Source: Climacium dendroides
Lineage: Eukaryota; Streptophyta; Bryopsida; Hypnales; Climaciaceae
Length of the DNA stretch: 64,000 nt
NCBI GenBank assembly: GCA_950106755.1
Contig: OX467089.1
Span: forward strand, 28,005,345-28,069,344
Reading direction: 5' to 3'
Shown here: positions 22,470 to 35,101 of the stretch, piece by piece
Position numbering within the stretch: position 1 is the first letter of the stretch
Layout: each line of letters starts with the position of its first letter
The notes under the pieces: generated by a model
The model's database searches: none
The model's input: only the letters and a program-made list of their open reading frames with translations
Told to the model about the DNA's origin: nothing
Translations under genes and position numbers: made by a program

Positions 22470-23480
22470 GTTTCAACTATCGATATGGATTCAGTGATCA
22501 AGTCCATTGCCACTTAGACTCATGAGATTAACATATCTCATGAGCCACATTATTATGTATTGTTTTTTTTCTAACTGAATTTGTGTGTCTTATAGCTAAA
22601 CTTTTGGCATATTTATTTTCCTTCACATTTCAACATTATGTGATTTGTATCGAAATTGACTACATTTGGTTATTGTTCTAAATATTTTCAAAAATAAATT
22701 TGAAGTGCCTTCAAATTCTAAAAAATGACCTCAAAAGTTTGGGACTTCATAATTCCCTAAATCTATGGTCATAGGTCCCCTCATCCATTTTTTCATCAAA
22801 AAAATCCTTGCTCACAAGCTCACAAGCTCCCGCTCACAAGTTCACATGCTAGCAACCCTTTGTTTTATACTAGCAAAAATAGTACCAACTTGTGTTGTAT
22901 ACATTCCCATTCGTGTGTGAATTAATTTTGTCTAAAATTATGTAGTCTTTTTTCTTGACTTTGTCTTAGATGGCAAAGCTTTGAACCTAGGGGTTTAGAA
23001 GTGTTGGTTTTGTTACAAAAATTCAATTGAACAACAAAGCTTTGATTTTGTATATGGTAAAAAAAACTCTCAAAATATTTACCAAATAGAAATCTAGAAA
23101 GCATTCCAAGGTAGTGTCAAGCTGTGGTTTTTAAGCTTAAAAAGCTTAGTATCCAAATATCCAAGTGTTGGGCCTTTAATTTATTTCCAAATATCCACAT
23201 TTTACGTTACAAAATTAGCTTTCTATGTTATTTTCATCCTTAAGGGAACCACCTCCAATTGTCAAAAACCACATCTAATTTGCAAGAATATCCTCTAGTC
23301 TTCCAAAAACCACACCCAATTGCAAATACACCCCTGAATTTTCAAAAACCACACCCCAATTACAAATGCTCTTCTAGTACTTAGCTACTAGAATCTCGAA
23401 GCTAATAATTGAGTACATATGGTTTGGGGCCAAACTAGGTGTTAAGGATTTATCCAAGCCAAGTGTTATACTAGAATTCT
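22470..23480. other. non-coding, no gene recognised
   Basis: AT-rich spacer with short shadow frames only. CAAAGCTTTG words at 22,975-23,045 resemble those at 3.4-3.7 kb in inverse sense. Confidence 0.35.
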
Positions 23481-25900
23481 AATGTCAAATAGTCAAGGCA
23501 TGTCAAATAGTCTTGGCTCTTGTTCTATCGACTTAATCAAACCCACAATTTATATATGTATATTGGTGTGGAAATACACCTTTGTAACTCCTTAATTATT
23601 TCCTTTATTTGTACGTGTCAAATAGTCCAATGGCTAACTTTACTAGCCTAATTACTTTAATTACAAAATTTCAAATACTGTTGCGTCAATTTGGCCAATA
23701 CCACAATGGTTAATATTAATTCATTTACTTAATTAATTATGCATTTGGTCAAATAGTCTTAGTAACTTTGTCTTCAAAGCTTCAGTAACAAGTCTATTGG
23801 TCCAAAACACAGGTTAGCTTATTACAATGATATAACCAAATCAATAGGTCGAATAGTCTTCTACTCTATTCCACTAACTATTTCTAACTACTTTGATCTC
23901 AATGTCAATTGGTCAACTTGTCCAGATATGCATACACCTTAGTTCACATTAATTTGTACAAAATTCTATCAATTACCACCAAAAGATTTTGCTCCCTAAC
24001 TCCCCTGCAAACAACCACTTGTTACACAATGTTACTTAAATTATCAATATCATTTCAAGCACAAGGCTATTTAACTGAGTTACAATTTCATAATTAAATT
24101 ATTTAATTCATTACTTTAATAAAACATACACCTCAATTTAATTCAATAATTTCAATATCTTTAACATAGACTAATTGACTGATTTAATATAATCAAAGAT
24201 ATCATATTTCACATTTTTCTTGTTTAAACTTTTTAATCTAATCTGACTACAATGACAACCAGAAAGATACTCAGTCAATTAGACAAGTAATTTTAGCACA
24301 CATTTATATTTATCGAAATAACTTCGCCAAGACAATTAGACTGAATCAATTCCCACAACATACATCATCTCGTATATGTATATAAATATAGTTATAATAG
24401 TTATGTATTTATATACTCTGCCTATAAAACTGGATCGATTGTATATAATATCAACAGGTTAATAGACTAATTGACTTCACATAGCAAGCATTCTTGATAT
24501 ACTACAATTCAAATGAACACTGTCTTACTATCCCCATTGTCTAATAGACTCAACCTTCCTAATTTCTCATTTGCGCATTTTTCAATGAGACTATTGGACT
24601 GATAATATACTAAGGCAATATTGCCAATCACTAACTGAATGGTTAATTGCGGGTGTAAATTTCCTTTATAAAACAGTCCTCCTTCAGACTATTAGACAAT
24701 GCTTTATCTTTAAGCATATTACTTCAAGTTAACGAACCAACCAGGCCAATCTCCAGCACAATCAAGTGTTTTTTCTCAGACTACTTGACTTAAAATACCA
24801 ATCACTGGTAATTAATTTCAATTTTTTTAATACAACCAATCCTTGGTTATTAACCTTCACACTTACCAGGCTACGTGTCTTTGCAACTTAAGTTGCTTGA
24901 TATAATTTTAAGAGAAAAGAACTTAACTATCACAGTTTTGTCTATTTGACTTCATTTACTTGTTTTGGCTATTAGTCAGCTTCACGCTCTAAGATTAATA
25001 GACTTATAATATGAATTAAAATATTGGCCAATCACTGGCTTAACAAATTCATCCCTTCAATCGATTTGATTCAAAATACCAATCACTGGTAATTACACAA
25101 ATAATTATAAATAAATTCGTTTTATAACAAATAACATTATTTTCTATTTCCTTAATATTTTGTCAGTTGGTGAAGTTCAAGAAATCCAATTACCCCACAG
25201 TGATAAGGATAAAGAAAAGCTTACAGTTTGATCGTCTCGCTGATCCGCTTGTCAGCAGCTTTTCTCGTCAGCTCCTGCTCCTCAGGTTCACTGATTGCAG
25301 ACTCAACCTCAGACAATTAGTCCTTGTGCTCGCACTTACAAACAACCACCAACCACTCACTGGCTAATAGTCGATCAATCACAGTAAACAATTACCAACT
25401 GATATGACATTCTTTCACAGACTGCCTTGGCTAATAGACTTAATCAAAAAGTTAGAACAGAACAAAATGACAACGCCACTCTCTGGCTAATTGTCTTGAC
25501 TCCAAAAACTGCCAATCCCTGGCTATTTGACTGCAACCAAAACCTGCCACTCCCTGGCAAAACCAAGAAAATACAACCACACACACAAACAGTCAATCAC
25601 TGGCTTACAAAATATTGCACAACGACAAGTAGATGAAATTGACAAATTGTATTGAAGGACTGCACAAGTACAACGAAGGCGGCAATCACTGCAAACGTCG
25701 GAAGAAAGAGAGAAAAACAAAGATGAATAGTCCTTATGTTCTTGGGCCTAACCAACTAACCGCAAGTCAATTAGTCTAACTACTCTAACTCCTTAATCGA
25801 TAGTCTACTTGTCCTTTTTACTTTTACATCATTATTATCTTTTAATCTCATTCGATATTCCTTTTAAGTAACTCTAAATGGTCTATTAGTCTTCTAACTT
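23480..25900. repeat. AT-rich block of recurring short words (AATAGTC / GACTATT; CCAATCACTGG)
   Basis: No coding frame. About 20-25 copies of words of type ATTAGTC, AATAGTC, GACTAATTG or their complements occur. From 24,627 about ten copies of (G)CCAATCACTGG(C) or variants occur (24,799, 25,028, 25,078, 25,350, 25,475, 25,510, 25,546, 25,591 and others). Spacing is irregular, 40-250 bp. The class of the DNA is unknown. Confidence 0.45.
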
Positions 25901-25936
25901 TAAAAACTTCAAAATTATCCAAAATATGATGTCCAC

Positions 25937-26662
25937 AGTTGTTGCAAGAAACACTTGTCCTATTTGGCTCAAAATGGCCTATTTCAATGACTACCATGAT
26001 TTTTGGAATAATTTTTTTTTAATGAAATAAAATATAGATAATTTGTAAAGCACTGAAAAAATATGTCTCCAAAAATTCAGACCTAAAAAAATTTATCTCT
26101 AAAAGTTATGCACAAAAAAGCACAATGGAAAATACTAAGAAAATGGACACTTTGGTGTTTGATTTTTAGAAAATAGTAAAAAATTCAAAACAAAAAAATA
26201 AAAAAGATATTTTCTCTAACTTGAAGATGCTCCTTCTCAACCATTTTCATCTTTGGAAAAATAAAATTGTATTCTCTACACTTGTGCAAAGGTCACTTTG
26301 AGCACATGTGGAAGGTGGATAGTTTATTATTTTAAAAAATATATTTTGCGGGATTGTGTAACTTTAGTAGAAGTCTTTGTATTCCAATTTTGAGTTTCAA
26401 ATTCGAATTCGAATTTCAAGGTCAAAAATAGTACTAACCCCCCTCCAAATGGCCAAGATAGACATCCAATTGAGGGCTGTTTAAAAATAGTAAAATAATT
26501 TTTTTTAAATCCAAAATAATTACTCAACATTTGCAACTACTACATGTACCTTCACTTCAAGTTTTATAGAAAACAGACAAATGATGCAAAAGTTATGAGT
26601 AAAAAACCACCTATCCAAGGTCAAGGGGACAAAAAATAGGACAAGTGTTTCTTGCAATCACT
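25937..26662. mobile_element. small inverted-repeat transposon, relative of 33,073-33,808
   Basis: The ends are inverted repeats of about 25 bp: TTGCAAGAAACACTTGTCCT at the left and its complement at the right. No ORF of note. The same end sequence bounds the better-defined element at 33,073-33,808 of almost equal length. No clean target duplication is visible here. Confidence 0.65.
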
Positions 26663-26679
26663 CTTGTTTCTTGTAGAAT

Positions 26680-28400
26680 TAACTTCTAAGCATTTTAGTC
26701 TCAAACATTTCTCACAAAAAAGGACTTTTGGGACTTGGACTTTTGCCAAAAATGAGCCATTCAACCATGCATCTACCCTTGGGTCCAAAGAGTTGGGAAG
26801 TTTGGGAGTCCAGGGAGTTGGAAATTAAAAATTCAATCCTAGAAAACAAATCAAAACTCTCTTTCAAGTCTAATTAGGAAGTGGAGGGAAAAAAACATAG
26901 ACTAGTATAACACTAAGCACTAGAAAGTCCTCCTAGAGAGACGTCAATCAAGGTGTTAGTTAGATGGAGGTAGAAAGCTTAGAAAGTTTGATGCAAAACT
27001 AGAAAGAGGAGTCAAGCAACAAGCATAGGAATGAGCAATTAAAATGAGGAGGTGCACCAATTAGAATTTGAAGGTTATCTAGCAACCAAGATTAGGTTGG
27101 GAGGAAATCTCAAAGATCCTAGTAGGCAATTAGAATGTGGGATTAGGTAGGTATTTGGTGGCTCAAGTAGGAGATAAAAAGGGCTTTATTAAAACTTGCC
27201 TTGGGAAGTATAGTAGTAGTGGTTGTGAATTCAGTTAGGACAATTAATGATGTAAGGGGCATAATATAGAAAGGAAAGAAGAGGTAGGAAGGTAAAGGTA
27301 GGGAGGTTAAGATGAAATAGGAGTTAGCTACGAGTCCAAGAACTTGTATTTAAAATTCCATATAAAATTAAGTGGCAAGCAACTATTTGCAAGGAACAGG
27401 ATGATGTATTTGAAGGGGTCTTTGAGCACCTCATGGAAGAGGCTACTACTGAAGTAAGCCCTTAAATCTTCCCCCCTTTCAATTAATTCTCCTAATTAGC
27501 AACTCTAAACTCTAGCCAAACTATAGAATAGATTTAGAACATTAAGATTAGATTTTCATTCAAGTTTAGTTGCAAAAACTTATAGAGTCAATCCATAGCT
27601 TTCCAAGGACATATTAAACTTCAAAAATCGATGAAATTGAAGGAGTTAGGCTTGGATGAAGTTTTGGGATAAAATGGATGAGGATTAGCCAAATTCATCC
27701 AATTAAGACAAAAACAAAGTGGTAAAAATCTGAAGTTCAAAAGTGAAATTAGGAGTGAATGTTGAATAAGAGGACAAGCAGGACTAGCGAATGAAATTTG
27801 ATGTATCATCTAATAGTCAAACTTCGTCCATAGATAACTTTTACTAAAAAAGCTCGAATTCAAAGTAATTTAATAAGATAGATGGCTAAAATTAAGCTTT
27901 TTAAGAAAAACATATTAGAAGTCTAAAAATAATACTTGATTAGAAGTAGTTATATGCCTTAAGTAGAACTAGAAGATGATTGAACTAAAAAACTTTGAAG
28001 ATAATCTAAGAACAAACTTAGATTCAGAACTTTGTAGAAGAAGCTTAGAAAAGACCAAAAATAGATTAAACTTTTAAAAAAATATAAAAACCTAGAGGAT
28101 ATGGAGGGATGAAGTTTGGAACACAAAATGGATGAAACCAAATGGAGCCTATCCATCCAAGATCAAATTTAAAATTTAAACATTAGGTGTTAATACGAAC
28201 TCTTAGCAAAAATCCCAAGTCAATTTAGACTTAGGAGTCGTTAAAAAAAGGATGGATGAAGTTTTCAAAGGTTGAATTTCATTTGCTAATAACTTTTTCT
28301 AGAAGTGTCCAACTTCAATGAACTTTATGTTTTTAGAAATGACATGAGTTGATCTCTCACTTGCAGTAAATAAATTAAGACTACATATTCCTATTTTTAG
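26680..28400. repeat. reverse-complement relative of the 1.4-3.3 kb repeat
   Basis: Contains the complementary features: purine-rich tract (27,250-27,330) opposite the pyrimidine tract of 2640-2760, and GGATATGGAGGGATGAAGTTT with ATGGATGAAA at about 28,100-28,145. The hairpin words GGATGAAGTTT and AAACTTCGTCC also occur (27,650, 27,825, 28,258). No coding frame. Confidence 0.45.
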
Positions 28401-30280
28401 AATCACCATAGCCTTGCTTGGCCTTGTAAACTAGTCAGGTTGTGTTACTTTCATCTTTTGATGGCCCTTTTGCAAGTTTAGGACATGTGAGGTAGTTAAA
28501 AAAGATTCATTGATTGGAAGGCACAATGGACAACACACAGACACCCATTTAGCATAGCATTCCACACTAACTTAGAATTTAGTTGTATCTATGGAGATTA
28601 CCAAGAGTGGGTAATTAAACGCCCACACACTTTCACTTTCAATGTACCAGTGTGTTGTTAGTTATCAAGTCACTTTACACTTTTAACCCCTAAATGTCCA
28701 AGCCTTCCCAAAAACATTTTGTTCATGATAAAAGAGCATGGACTTATAGTTAGCCCCAACAAAGCAAATTGCTTTCTTTTCAAAATCTAACCATATAGAT
28801 GTTTAAAGAGCTTGCTAATTAATATGTATACCAATTTTTAGCACAAAATTCCATAGGAGTTGTGAAATTATAACAAGAGAAGTTTGTGTTTTCTATTTTC
28901 AACATGCTACCCGTCCCCACAATGGAACTGAAATTTGCATATAAAAGTTTTTTGAGATGAGAGGTGACATGAACAACTATAAATGGTATTAGGACACTAA
29001 TATGCACTTCCAAAAAACTTAATTTCACATGAAAAGCTATCAAACTCATTTCACAATCCACCTTGCAAATGTAGAAATGCATTTTTTTTGTGTTTTACAC
29101 TTGATGTTTAAAAACTGCAAATAGCTCCAAATCAGCACTTGAATATTGAACTTTTCAACAGTGAAAGTAAAGAAAATGCTTTACTCTTTCCATTAGGACC
29201 ATTTTCAAAGAAAATGTATAAGTACAACTTCTTAGATCTCAAATCTAAGTAAAATTGCTCAAAATCGAGAACACCACCATGCTCTGTCTCCACCCTTTCT
29301 CTAAATAATGGGAACCATCCTACCAAGGCACAAGGTACCTTCTAAATGAAGAAGGTAGTTCCCAATAATGTCCCCAACGCTCCCGGCCCTCCCACTGAAA
29401 ATGCTGCCATCAAAACCAATATTAGTCAAACGGCCATAACTTCTACAATAATTAATATTTTAGCATGAAAGTTGTTGGGCCCATTAGATATTCTCATGAC
29501 ACATTTTCTCCAAGTAGATATTATTATTTTTTTTAATTCACTATTCCTAGGGACGCCTTGAAATGACAACACCTATCTTGTAAAATTTCAGAGTCTCTCA
29601 AAACTTTTAGATGAACTTGAAGGTTATATAACTTTTGCATATCAACTTAGTTTTGAGTGTTTTTTTTCCCCCTTATAGATACTAAAGTATAGGTTTCTTT
29701 TAAATAAAAATTCAAATAAAAAATTTCCAATAGATTTTCTTCAAATTACAACTTTGGGTATGAGGAGATGCTTTGGATGCAACTCTTCAGAATGCATCAA
29801 CCTCAAATTGTGTGCAAGTTTGAAAGGTACATGTTTTGAAATTAATCTTAGCAAATTTATGGCAAGAAACAAATTGGTATTAGATCTAATAGCAAATTCA
29901 ATTTGTAGAATTTCAAAATGATAAAGAGGTCCATTTGATAAAGTTTGATTTTTAGGATAATCTCATCTGGAATTAGTGTATTTCTATTCTATCTTAGGAT
30001 TGCAAGGAATTTAGTTTTTCTTTGAAAATCATCGGATGTAGATTGTTTATTATAACACTACTACCATTGAGATTAGCATTTTTCAATTCTATAACTAAAT
30101 TCCTAACAATTTAATATTGTGAATCATTTTGTTGTTCTTTCTACTTAGTATTTTTTTTCAAACATGAAGATGAAAAAATAAATTCATTAGATATTTACAT
30201 GGGTGTTATATGAAAATGCACCATCCTACCACCTTATTGTAAACAAAAATAGGCAAGATTTTGCCATACTCTTGAGTTGA
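28401..30280. other. non-coding, no gene recognised
   Basis: AT-rich DNA with only short shadow frames. No repeat structure, RNA gene or domain seen. Confidence 0.35.
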
Positions 30281-30282
30281 TA

Positions 30283-31576
30283 GTCATTAGAAGCGGTTTC
30301 GAATCTCCAAAAGGCCCTCTAAGGCTGACTCGAGCAGCACCCCTCGTTTGACTTTGGGTTGGGGGCATGTGGCCAGCTATAGTGTTTTTTGGGTGGGCAA
30401 CTGACAAACATCCCATCATGTCACTGATGCTGTCAACATGGATGCCATTTGTGGCAAGAAGTCTCCCAGAAATGGTTCCAACTTATGAGTTCTAGTCCTT
30501 CTCCAACTTCATTTTTTATTACCAATTTAATCAACACCTTGTATTTTTTATGCAAATTTAATGGGTTTGCATTGGTGCCAGTTTCACAAGGAAATTGATG
30601 TGGCGGGCAAAATGTGGCGGCAAAAACTATGTTGGCAGAATGCGTAGCCACTTCTCGTGTGTGCATTTTGGATCATGCATGAGGTCGTTCCCCATAGGAC
30701 TACTGCTTCAGCATGGCACTTACAAATGTCACAAACACTACGGGTGGATACATTCTTCAAATTCACATGGATGCAAGATACCTCCCTCTTGTTCGAAGAG
30801 GAAGTAGACTAGACATGCAGGCTAGTAGATCTAGCTTTACTGGGAGGAGGGCTAGAGGTGAAACTCACATTGACCTTTGGACGGATGGAGTACTATATCC
30901 AAAAGACCCTACAACAATATGTGTACCCTGCTTCAGCAACTTGAAACAATTTCTCCAATTTTTATGCCACGGGGAAGATGGACATTGTGCCACTAAGTGG
31001 TAGTGTTGACCGAATGCACACAACAACAAGTTTGGAAAATTGCATTATTTCACTAGAAGGGGATCTAGCTTAACAAGAGCAAGATTTAATTCGGTTACAT
31101 CATGATCAAGACCAGTTTCAAAATGCGGCTCGAGTAATGGCCAATGTATTAGCTCTTGAGGTGCAACAATGACAACATTTAGAAAATGCGGTTGTTAGAT
31201 TAGAAAGCATGTGTGTACAATTGAAGGTGACTCTGGAAGTGAGTTTCTTTGAAAATTGGTGAGTTTATTATATGCTAGAGAGTGTACATCTATGCCAATT
31301 TGTGGCTCTATTGGACACTCTTACATTTTCCTACAATTTTTTGAAGGTTTTGACTTTCAAGCCTTCAAACAAAAATGATTTGGCCTACCACGTGCAAGGT
31401 GGTTTGGGGTTGGCATCTCTTAGTGTCCATAGCAACGAGTTTGAGTGTCTCCGAACATTTTCAATGGCAAAAGGCACCCATGGTAATGACAATCCAAGCA
31501 GAGTCATGCTGTTCGGTAGTTTGACCATTGCTACCCTCCGAAGGCCTTTTGGAGACCCGAAACCACTTCTAATGCC
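30283..31576. repeat. inverted repeat pair, possible old element
   Basis: About 40 bp at 30,283-30,322 (CATTAGAAGCGGTTTCG, CTCCAAAAGGCC) recur inverted at 31,541-31,576 with about five mismatches. The 1.2 kb between holds a short plus-strand frame at 30,713-31,003 with RGETHIDLWTDGVLYPKD and LCHGEDGHCATKW, which looks coding-like but is not recognised. It could be a decayed transposon. Confidence 0.35.
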
Positions 31577-31659
31577 TTTGGATTTTTGTGTGATTTTGTA
31601 TTGCATATGTGGATCCTATCTTTTTATAACCTTATACGTTTATTCCACTAATATTTGAA

Positions 31660-32515
31660 TTTTCATTTTTTCTATGCTTTTATGCATCCATAAAGTTAAG
31701 TTGTTTATTTTTTTTGCTACATTGAGATCTCTTGACCATGGGTCCCCTAGTCATATTCATGGTACCATTAGAAAGTTCTTTGTGATGAGGATTGCTTAGG
31801 TTTTGTTACATGGAATTTAGAACTACGATGTGAAAGTTATAAATTTTTGAATTATTGGGCATATATTGATGAATGGCACCGAACTCTGAAGTATATACAA
31901 AAGGTCGTGACTTAAATTTTTATCTCATATTTAGAGATTTTCATGATTTTTAGAAATTTTAATTTCTTGTGTTAGATTATGTATTTTTCATTGTGTTCAC
32001 CATTCGGATTTTTGATTGGAAGGGATTTGAAAGAGGAATTTATTCATGAAAAAAATGCTAGTGTTCATTAGTTTTGCCAAATCTATGTCTACAATGATGT
32101 TGTTTTCATTATGTTGTACAAGTTTAATCACTTTCAAATTTTTAGGGGATATTACTAACTTATTAAAGAACTCTAATCCAAGAGATACCATCAAAATGGA
32201 ATTGTATACATATCGAATTTAGCAATCTAAGTGCAGTTGCCCGAAACTTTTCTAGTGAAAAAAAAAGAAATTCACACTTTGAACCTTTGGATCTCACTCA
32301 ATTCAAAGAATTTATGGTTGAAAATTGGGAAGTAGCTAAATAGTGAAGATAAGTTCAAGATCTTACGATTGAAAACTAATTTTTCTTTATCATTCATTGC
32401 CTGCTTCTCACATTTCACAAACATCCCATTTTTGACTACTTTCTTCAAAACCCCTTCCAATACCTTTAGGGGTTAAAAGTAGAAAATATGGCAATAGAAA
32501 ATGGTAGAAAAATAC
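31660..32515. other. non-coding; probably the 3' side of the piggyBac gene
   Basis: AT-rich, no coding frame. I looked for the TTAA-flanked piggyBac end and found GGGGTTAAAAG near 32,470 only, in the wrong sense, so the border is not placed. Confidence 0.3.
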
Positions 32516-32517
32516 AT

Positions 32518-33068
32518 TTAATCTAAAATCAGAAGGTGCAGCACCTTCCAACAATCTCCAATATGTACGTGGTGTCCAATACAAGCTGGACAATATGTTT
32601 GGCACCATATGTGGCATTCAACACAAACTTTGCGAAGGTCACTCCACATTGGCATGTGAAAAAGTGCCTCATGTTGGTTGTAACGTGAGGTATATCTACG
32701 AGATCGAAGATGGTGTGATGCTAAAACCTTAGTAAGATGAAGTTGAAAAGATTTGTGGGACAACCTTTTCATTCCCAAAATCAAAGATTGTTGAGAATGG
32801 AGTTTCCACATGTTCACCACAGTGGTGTCCAAGAGGAAGAAAAAAAGCCTATGCCACCACTTGTGAGTGCGAACTTGGGAAGAATATTCACCTCTCAATT
32901 GGTCAACGACATCCACTCCCCGCATGAATGTAGTGTATTAAAAATGCATTGGAGATGTTTCTATCGGCTTTCGCAAATGTCCCACCCATCGTTGAACCAC
33001 CGGACACTCTTCGCCAACTTCATGGATAGGTGGTGCAACCGTAGACATAACAAGAACCAATTTCTTGT
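32518..33068 (-). pseudogene. piggyBac transposase, C-terminal part
   Basis: Reads DKKLVLVMST, then after a TAA YTTFMRGVDVVDQLRGEY, WWHRLFFFLLDTTVVNMW, and a Cys-rich end with CVECHIWCQTYCPAC and GDCW. MRGVDVVDQ carries the third catalytic aspartate. The Cys/His tail is the zinc-binding domain used for end recognition. The part joins the core exactly when the small element at 33,073-33,808 and one CAAC are removed (reading VWVDKK). One stop just before MRGVD shows this copy is dead. Confidence 0.85.
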
Positions 33069-33072
33069 CAAC

Positions 33073-33808
33073 GGGTGATTGCAAGAAACACTTGTACTAT
33101 TTTCTATCACACATTGCGGGCTGAGTTGTTTTTTGGCCATAACTTTTGTGTTTTAACTTCGAATGACTTAAGATTTACAAAGAAGGTACTCGTGACTATC
33201 CTACAACTTCCTTGATTTTTTTGGTAATTTTCAAAAATAATTTACTATCCAAAAATAGGCCCGAAATAAATGTCACACTTGCCAATTTGGAGGTTTTTAG
33301 TACTTTTGAGTACCTTTTTCATATACCCTACATCAAGAGAATTATATGGAGTTCTTCCTTACATATAAATACAACTTTTCACCAAAGGGTTTTTAAAAAT
33401 AATTAATTTTGTGTGGTGTGGAAGTCTATGAAGAGAGCTTCCTTCTGCTTGCATTTTGAAACATATAAAATATTATTTTTGTAAGTTTTTTGGTGAATGA
33501 CCATCTTCATAAAGTTCTTAAAAATGGCCACTTTTTATTTTTTGTATTTACTTGTTTTTACTATTTTTAACTAATTTTCACATCAAAAGTCCTATTTTCT
33601 TGAGATTTGGTACTTTTCAAGTTCTCCTAGTTAGAGAATTTTCCTACACATTTCCTTCCCTGCAAACCTTCATTTTAGAAGTATATACATAATTCATATT
33701 TTTTTAATTTAAAAAAAATTAGTTTTCTATTTTTAAAGTACTACAGAAGAAAAACCATGAATACTGTGAAAACGCAACAAAATCGACAGGTGTTTCTTGC
33801 AATCACCC
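33073..33808. mobile_element. 736-bp inverted-repeat element with 4-bp target duplication, in the piggyBac gene
   Basis: Ends are GGGTGATTGCAAGAAACAC and its complement. The flanks are CAAC at 33,069-33,072 and 33,809-33,812. Excision with one CAAC restores the piggyBac frame, so the 4-bp duplication is well supported. No ORF. Four-base duplications other than TTAA are rare among plant DNA transposons (Sola, Ginger and some Academ elements make them), so the superfamily is open. The element at 47,297-48,775 also starts GGGTGA and has a 4-bp duplication. Confidence 0.85.
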
Positions 33809-33812
33809 CAAC

Positions 33813-34885
33813 CCACACTATGGCACTAAGTTGCTTGGATTGATGCATCCTCCATTCCAAATGACCTTGAGTGCATTTCTTATAAAGGGATTTAGTAGCC
33901 AAAGCCTTGGGAAGGCCAATGCGATTTGTCCTAACCGTGCCCGTTGCATATGTGCCTTTGTTCAAAAGGTCCATAAACAAAGGCACCAAGGAAAAAAAAT
34001 TATCCATGATCACTATATATCCTCTATTCTCTAACCCAAGCAATAATCCATGTACTACATTTGCCCCTTGTGTAGCCTCACCCTTCTTAGTACCGGTAAT
34101 CCCGGTAATGCCCTTGTTGGCTCTACAATAAACCTCAAATGTCCATACATACTTCACTTCCGAATCGGTGAAGCACCAAACTTTAATCCCCCATTTAGTT
34201 GGTTTCTTGGGCATATATTGACGAATAGCACAATACTTCCCCTTGTATTGTATCATCATCTCATCAATTGTCACCTTCTCCCCCAAATTCCACATATCTT
34301 TGCACCGATCTCTAATCTCATCTAAAAGCCACCTCAATTTCACCAATTTGTTAAATTCTACACTTGACCGGTCTATAGTTGCTTCATGATCATTATGCAC
34401 ATGTAAACACCGTATGATGTGTTCATAATGATTTTGTGATATAATAGATGATATGACTGGGCACCAAAGAAAGTCGCACGATTTCTTCTAATAACATCTA
34501 ACATTTGGCTCAATTTTAATCCCCATGTACAAAGAGATAGCACAAAATGCCCTCAACTCTGGCGGATGTAGCACAACCCATGACTCTCCACCCCGTAACT
34601 TCTTAGGTGTACATCTAGACCGTGGATTTATCTCAGAGACATACTTATTTGTCTCTACACATATTTTGCGTAAATTCTCTTCGGTCCAAAATTTATGGAA
34701 TAGACCATATAGAGTGGGCATTTTTGGTGAAGGGTTTGGCAATCCCAGGGTAGGACCACTAAATGCAATTGGAGATGGATCAAACATAGAAAATGTCTTC
34801 TTCCATGAATCCTCATTATAAAGCTTCTTCAACCGTGGTAATTTTTCTTTGCCCATTCTCTTTCCATCTCCAATAATGCCAATCT
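33813..34885 (-). pseudogene. piggyBac transposase, catalytic core exon
   Basis: DDE_Tnp_1_7-type domain. It includes PTLYGLFHKFWTEENLRKIC, LRAFCAISLYMGIKI, VTIDEMMIQYKGKY with the first catalytic Asp, MPKKPTKWGIKVWCF, and GYIVIMDNFFSLVPLFMDL with the second Asp. A TAG after VRCY (about 34,488) sits where piggyBac proteins usually have Trp (TGG to TAG). An acceptor site (GGGGCAG before AGATTGG) marks the exon start at 34,885. The enzyme would cut and paste the element at TTAA. Confidence 0.9.
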
Positions 34886-35101
34886 CTGCCCCAACCAAAA
34901 ACCATAAAAAAAAATTGTAAGTGACAAAAATACAAACTCTACATGAAAAAAATGATAAGGTGAAAAACAAAAACAAAGCAGTCTATGAAATAGACCTCAA
35001 AATAGACCCCTAAAGGACCTTGGCCAACAATGAAATTCCATTTCATTTGTTTTAGATTAGAAAAACAAAATCAAAAAACAAAAAACAAAACAAAGACTTA
35101 C

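Noticed and set aside
23480..25900. CRISPR-like or satellite array
   Set aside because: Spacing is irregular and words are degenerate; no constant repeat unit.
32470..32485. GGGGTTAA as the left end of the piggyBac element
   Set aside because: Orientation is wrong for a left end and no matching inverted partner was found near 51 kb.
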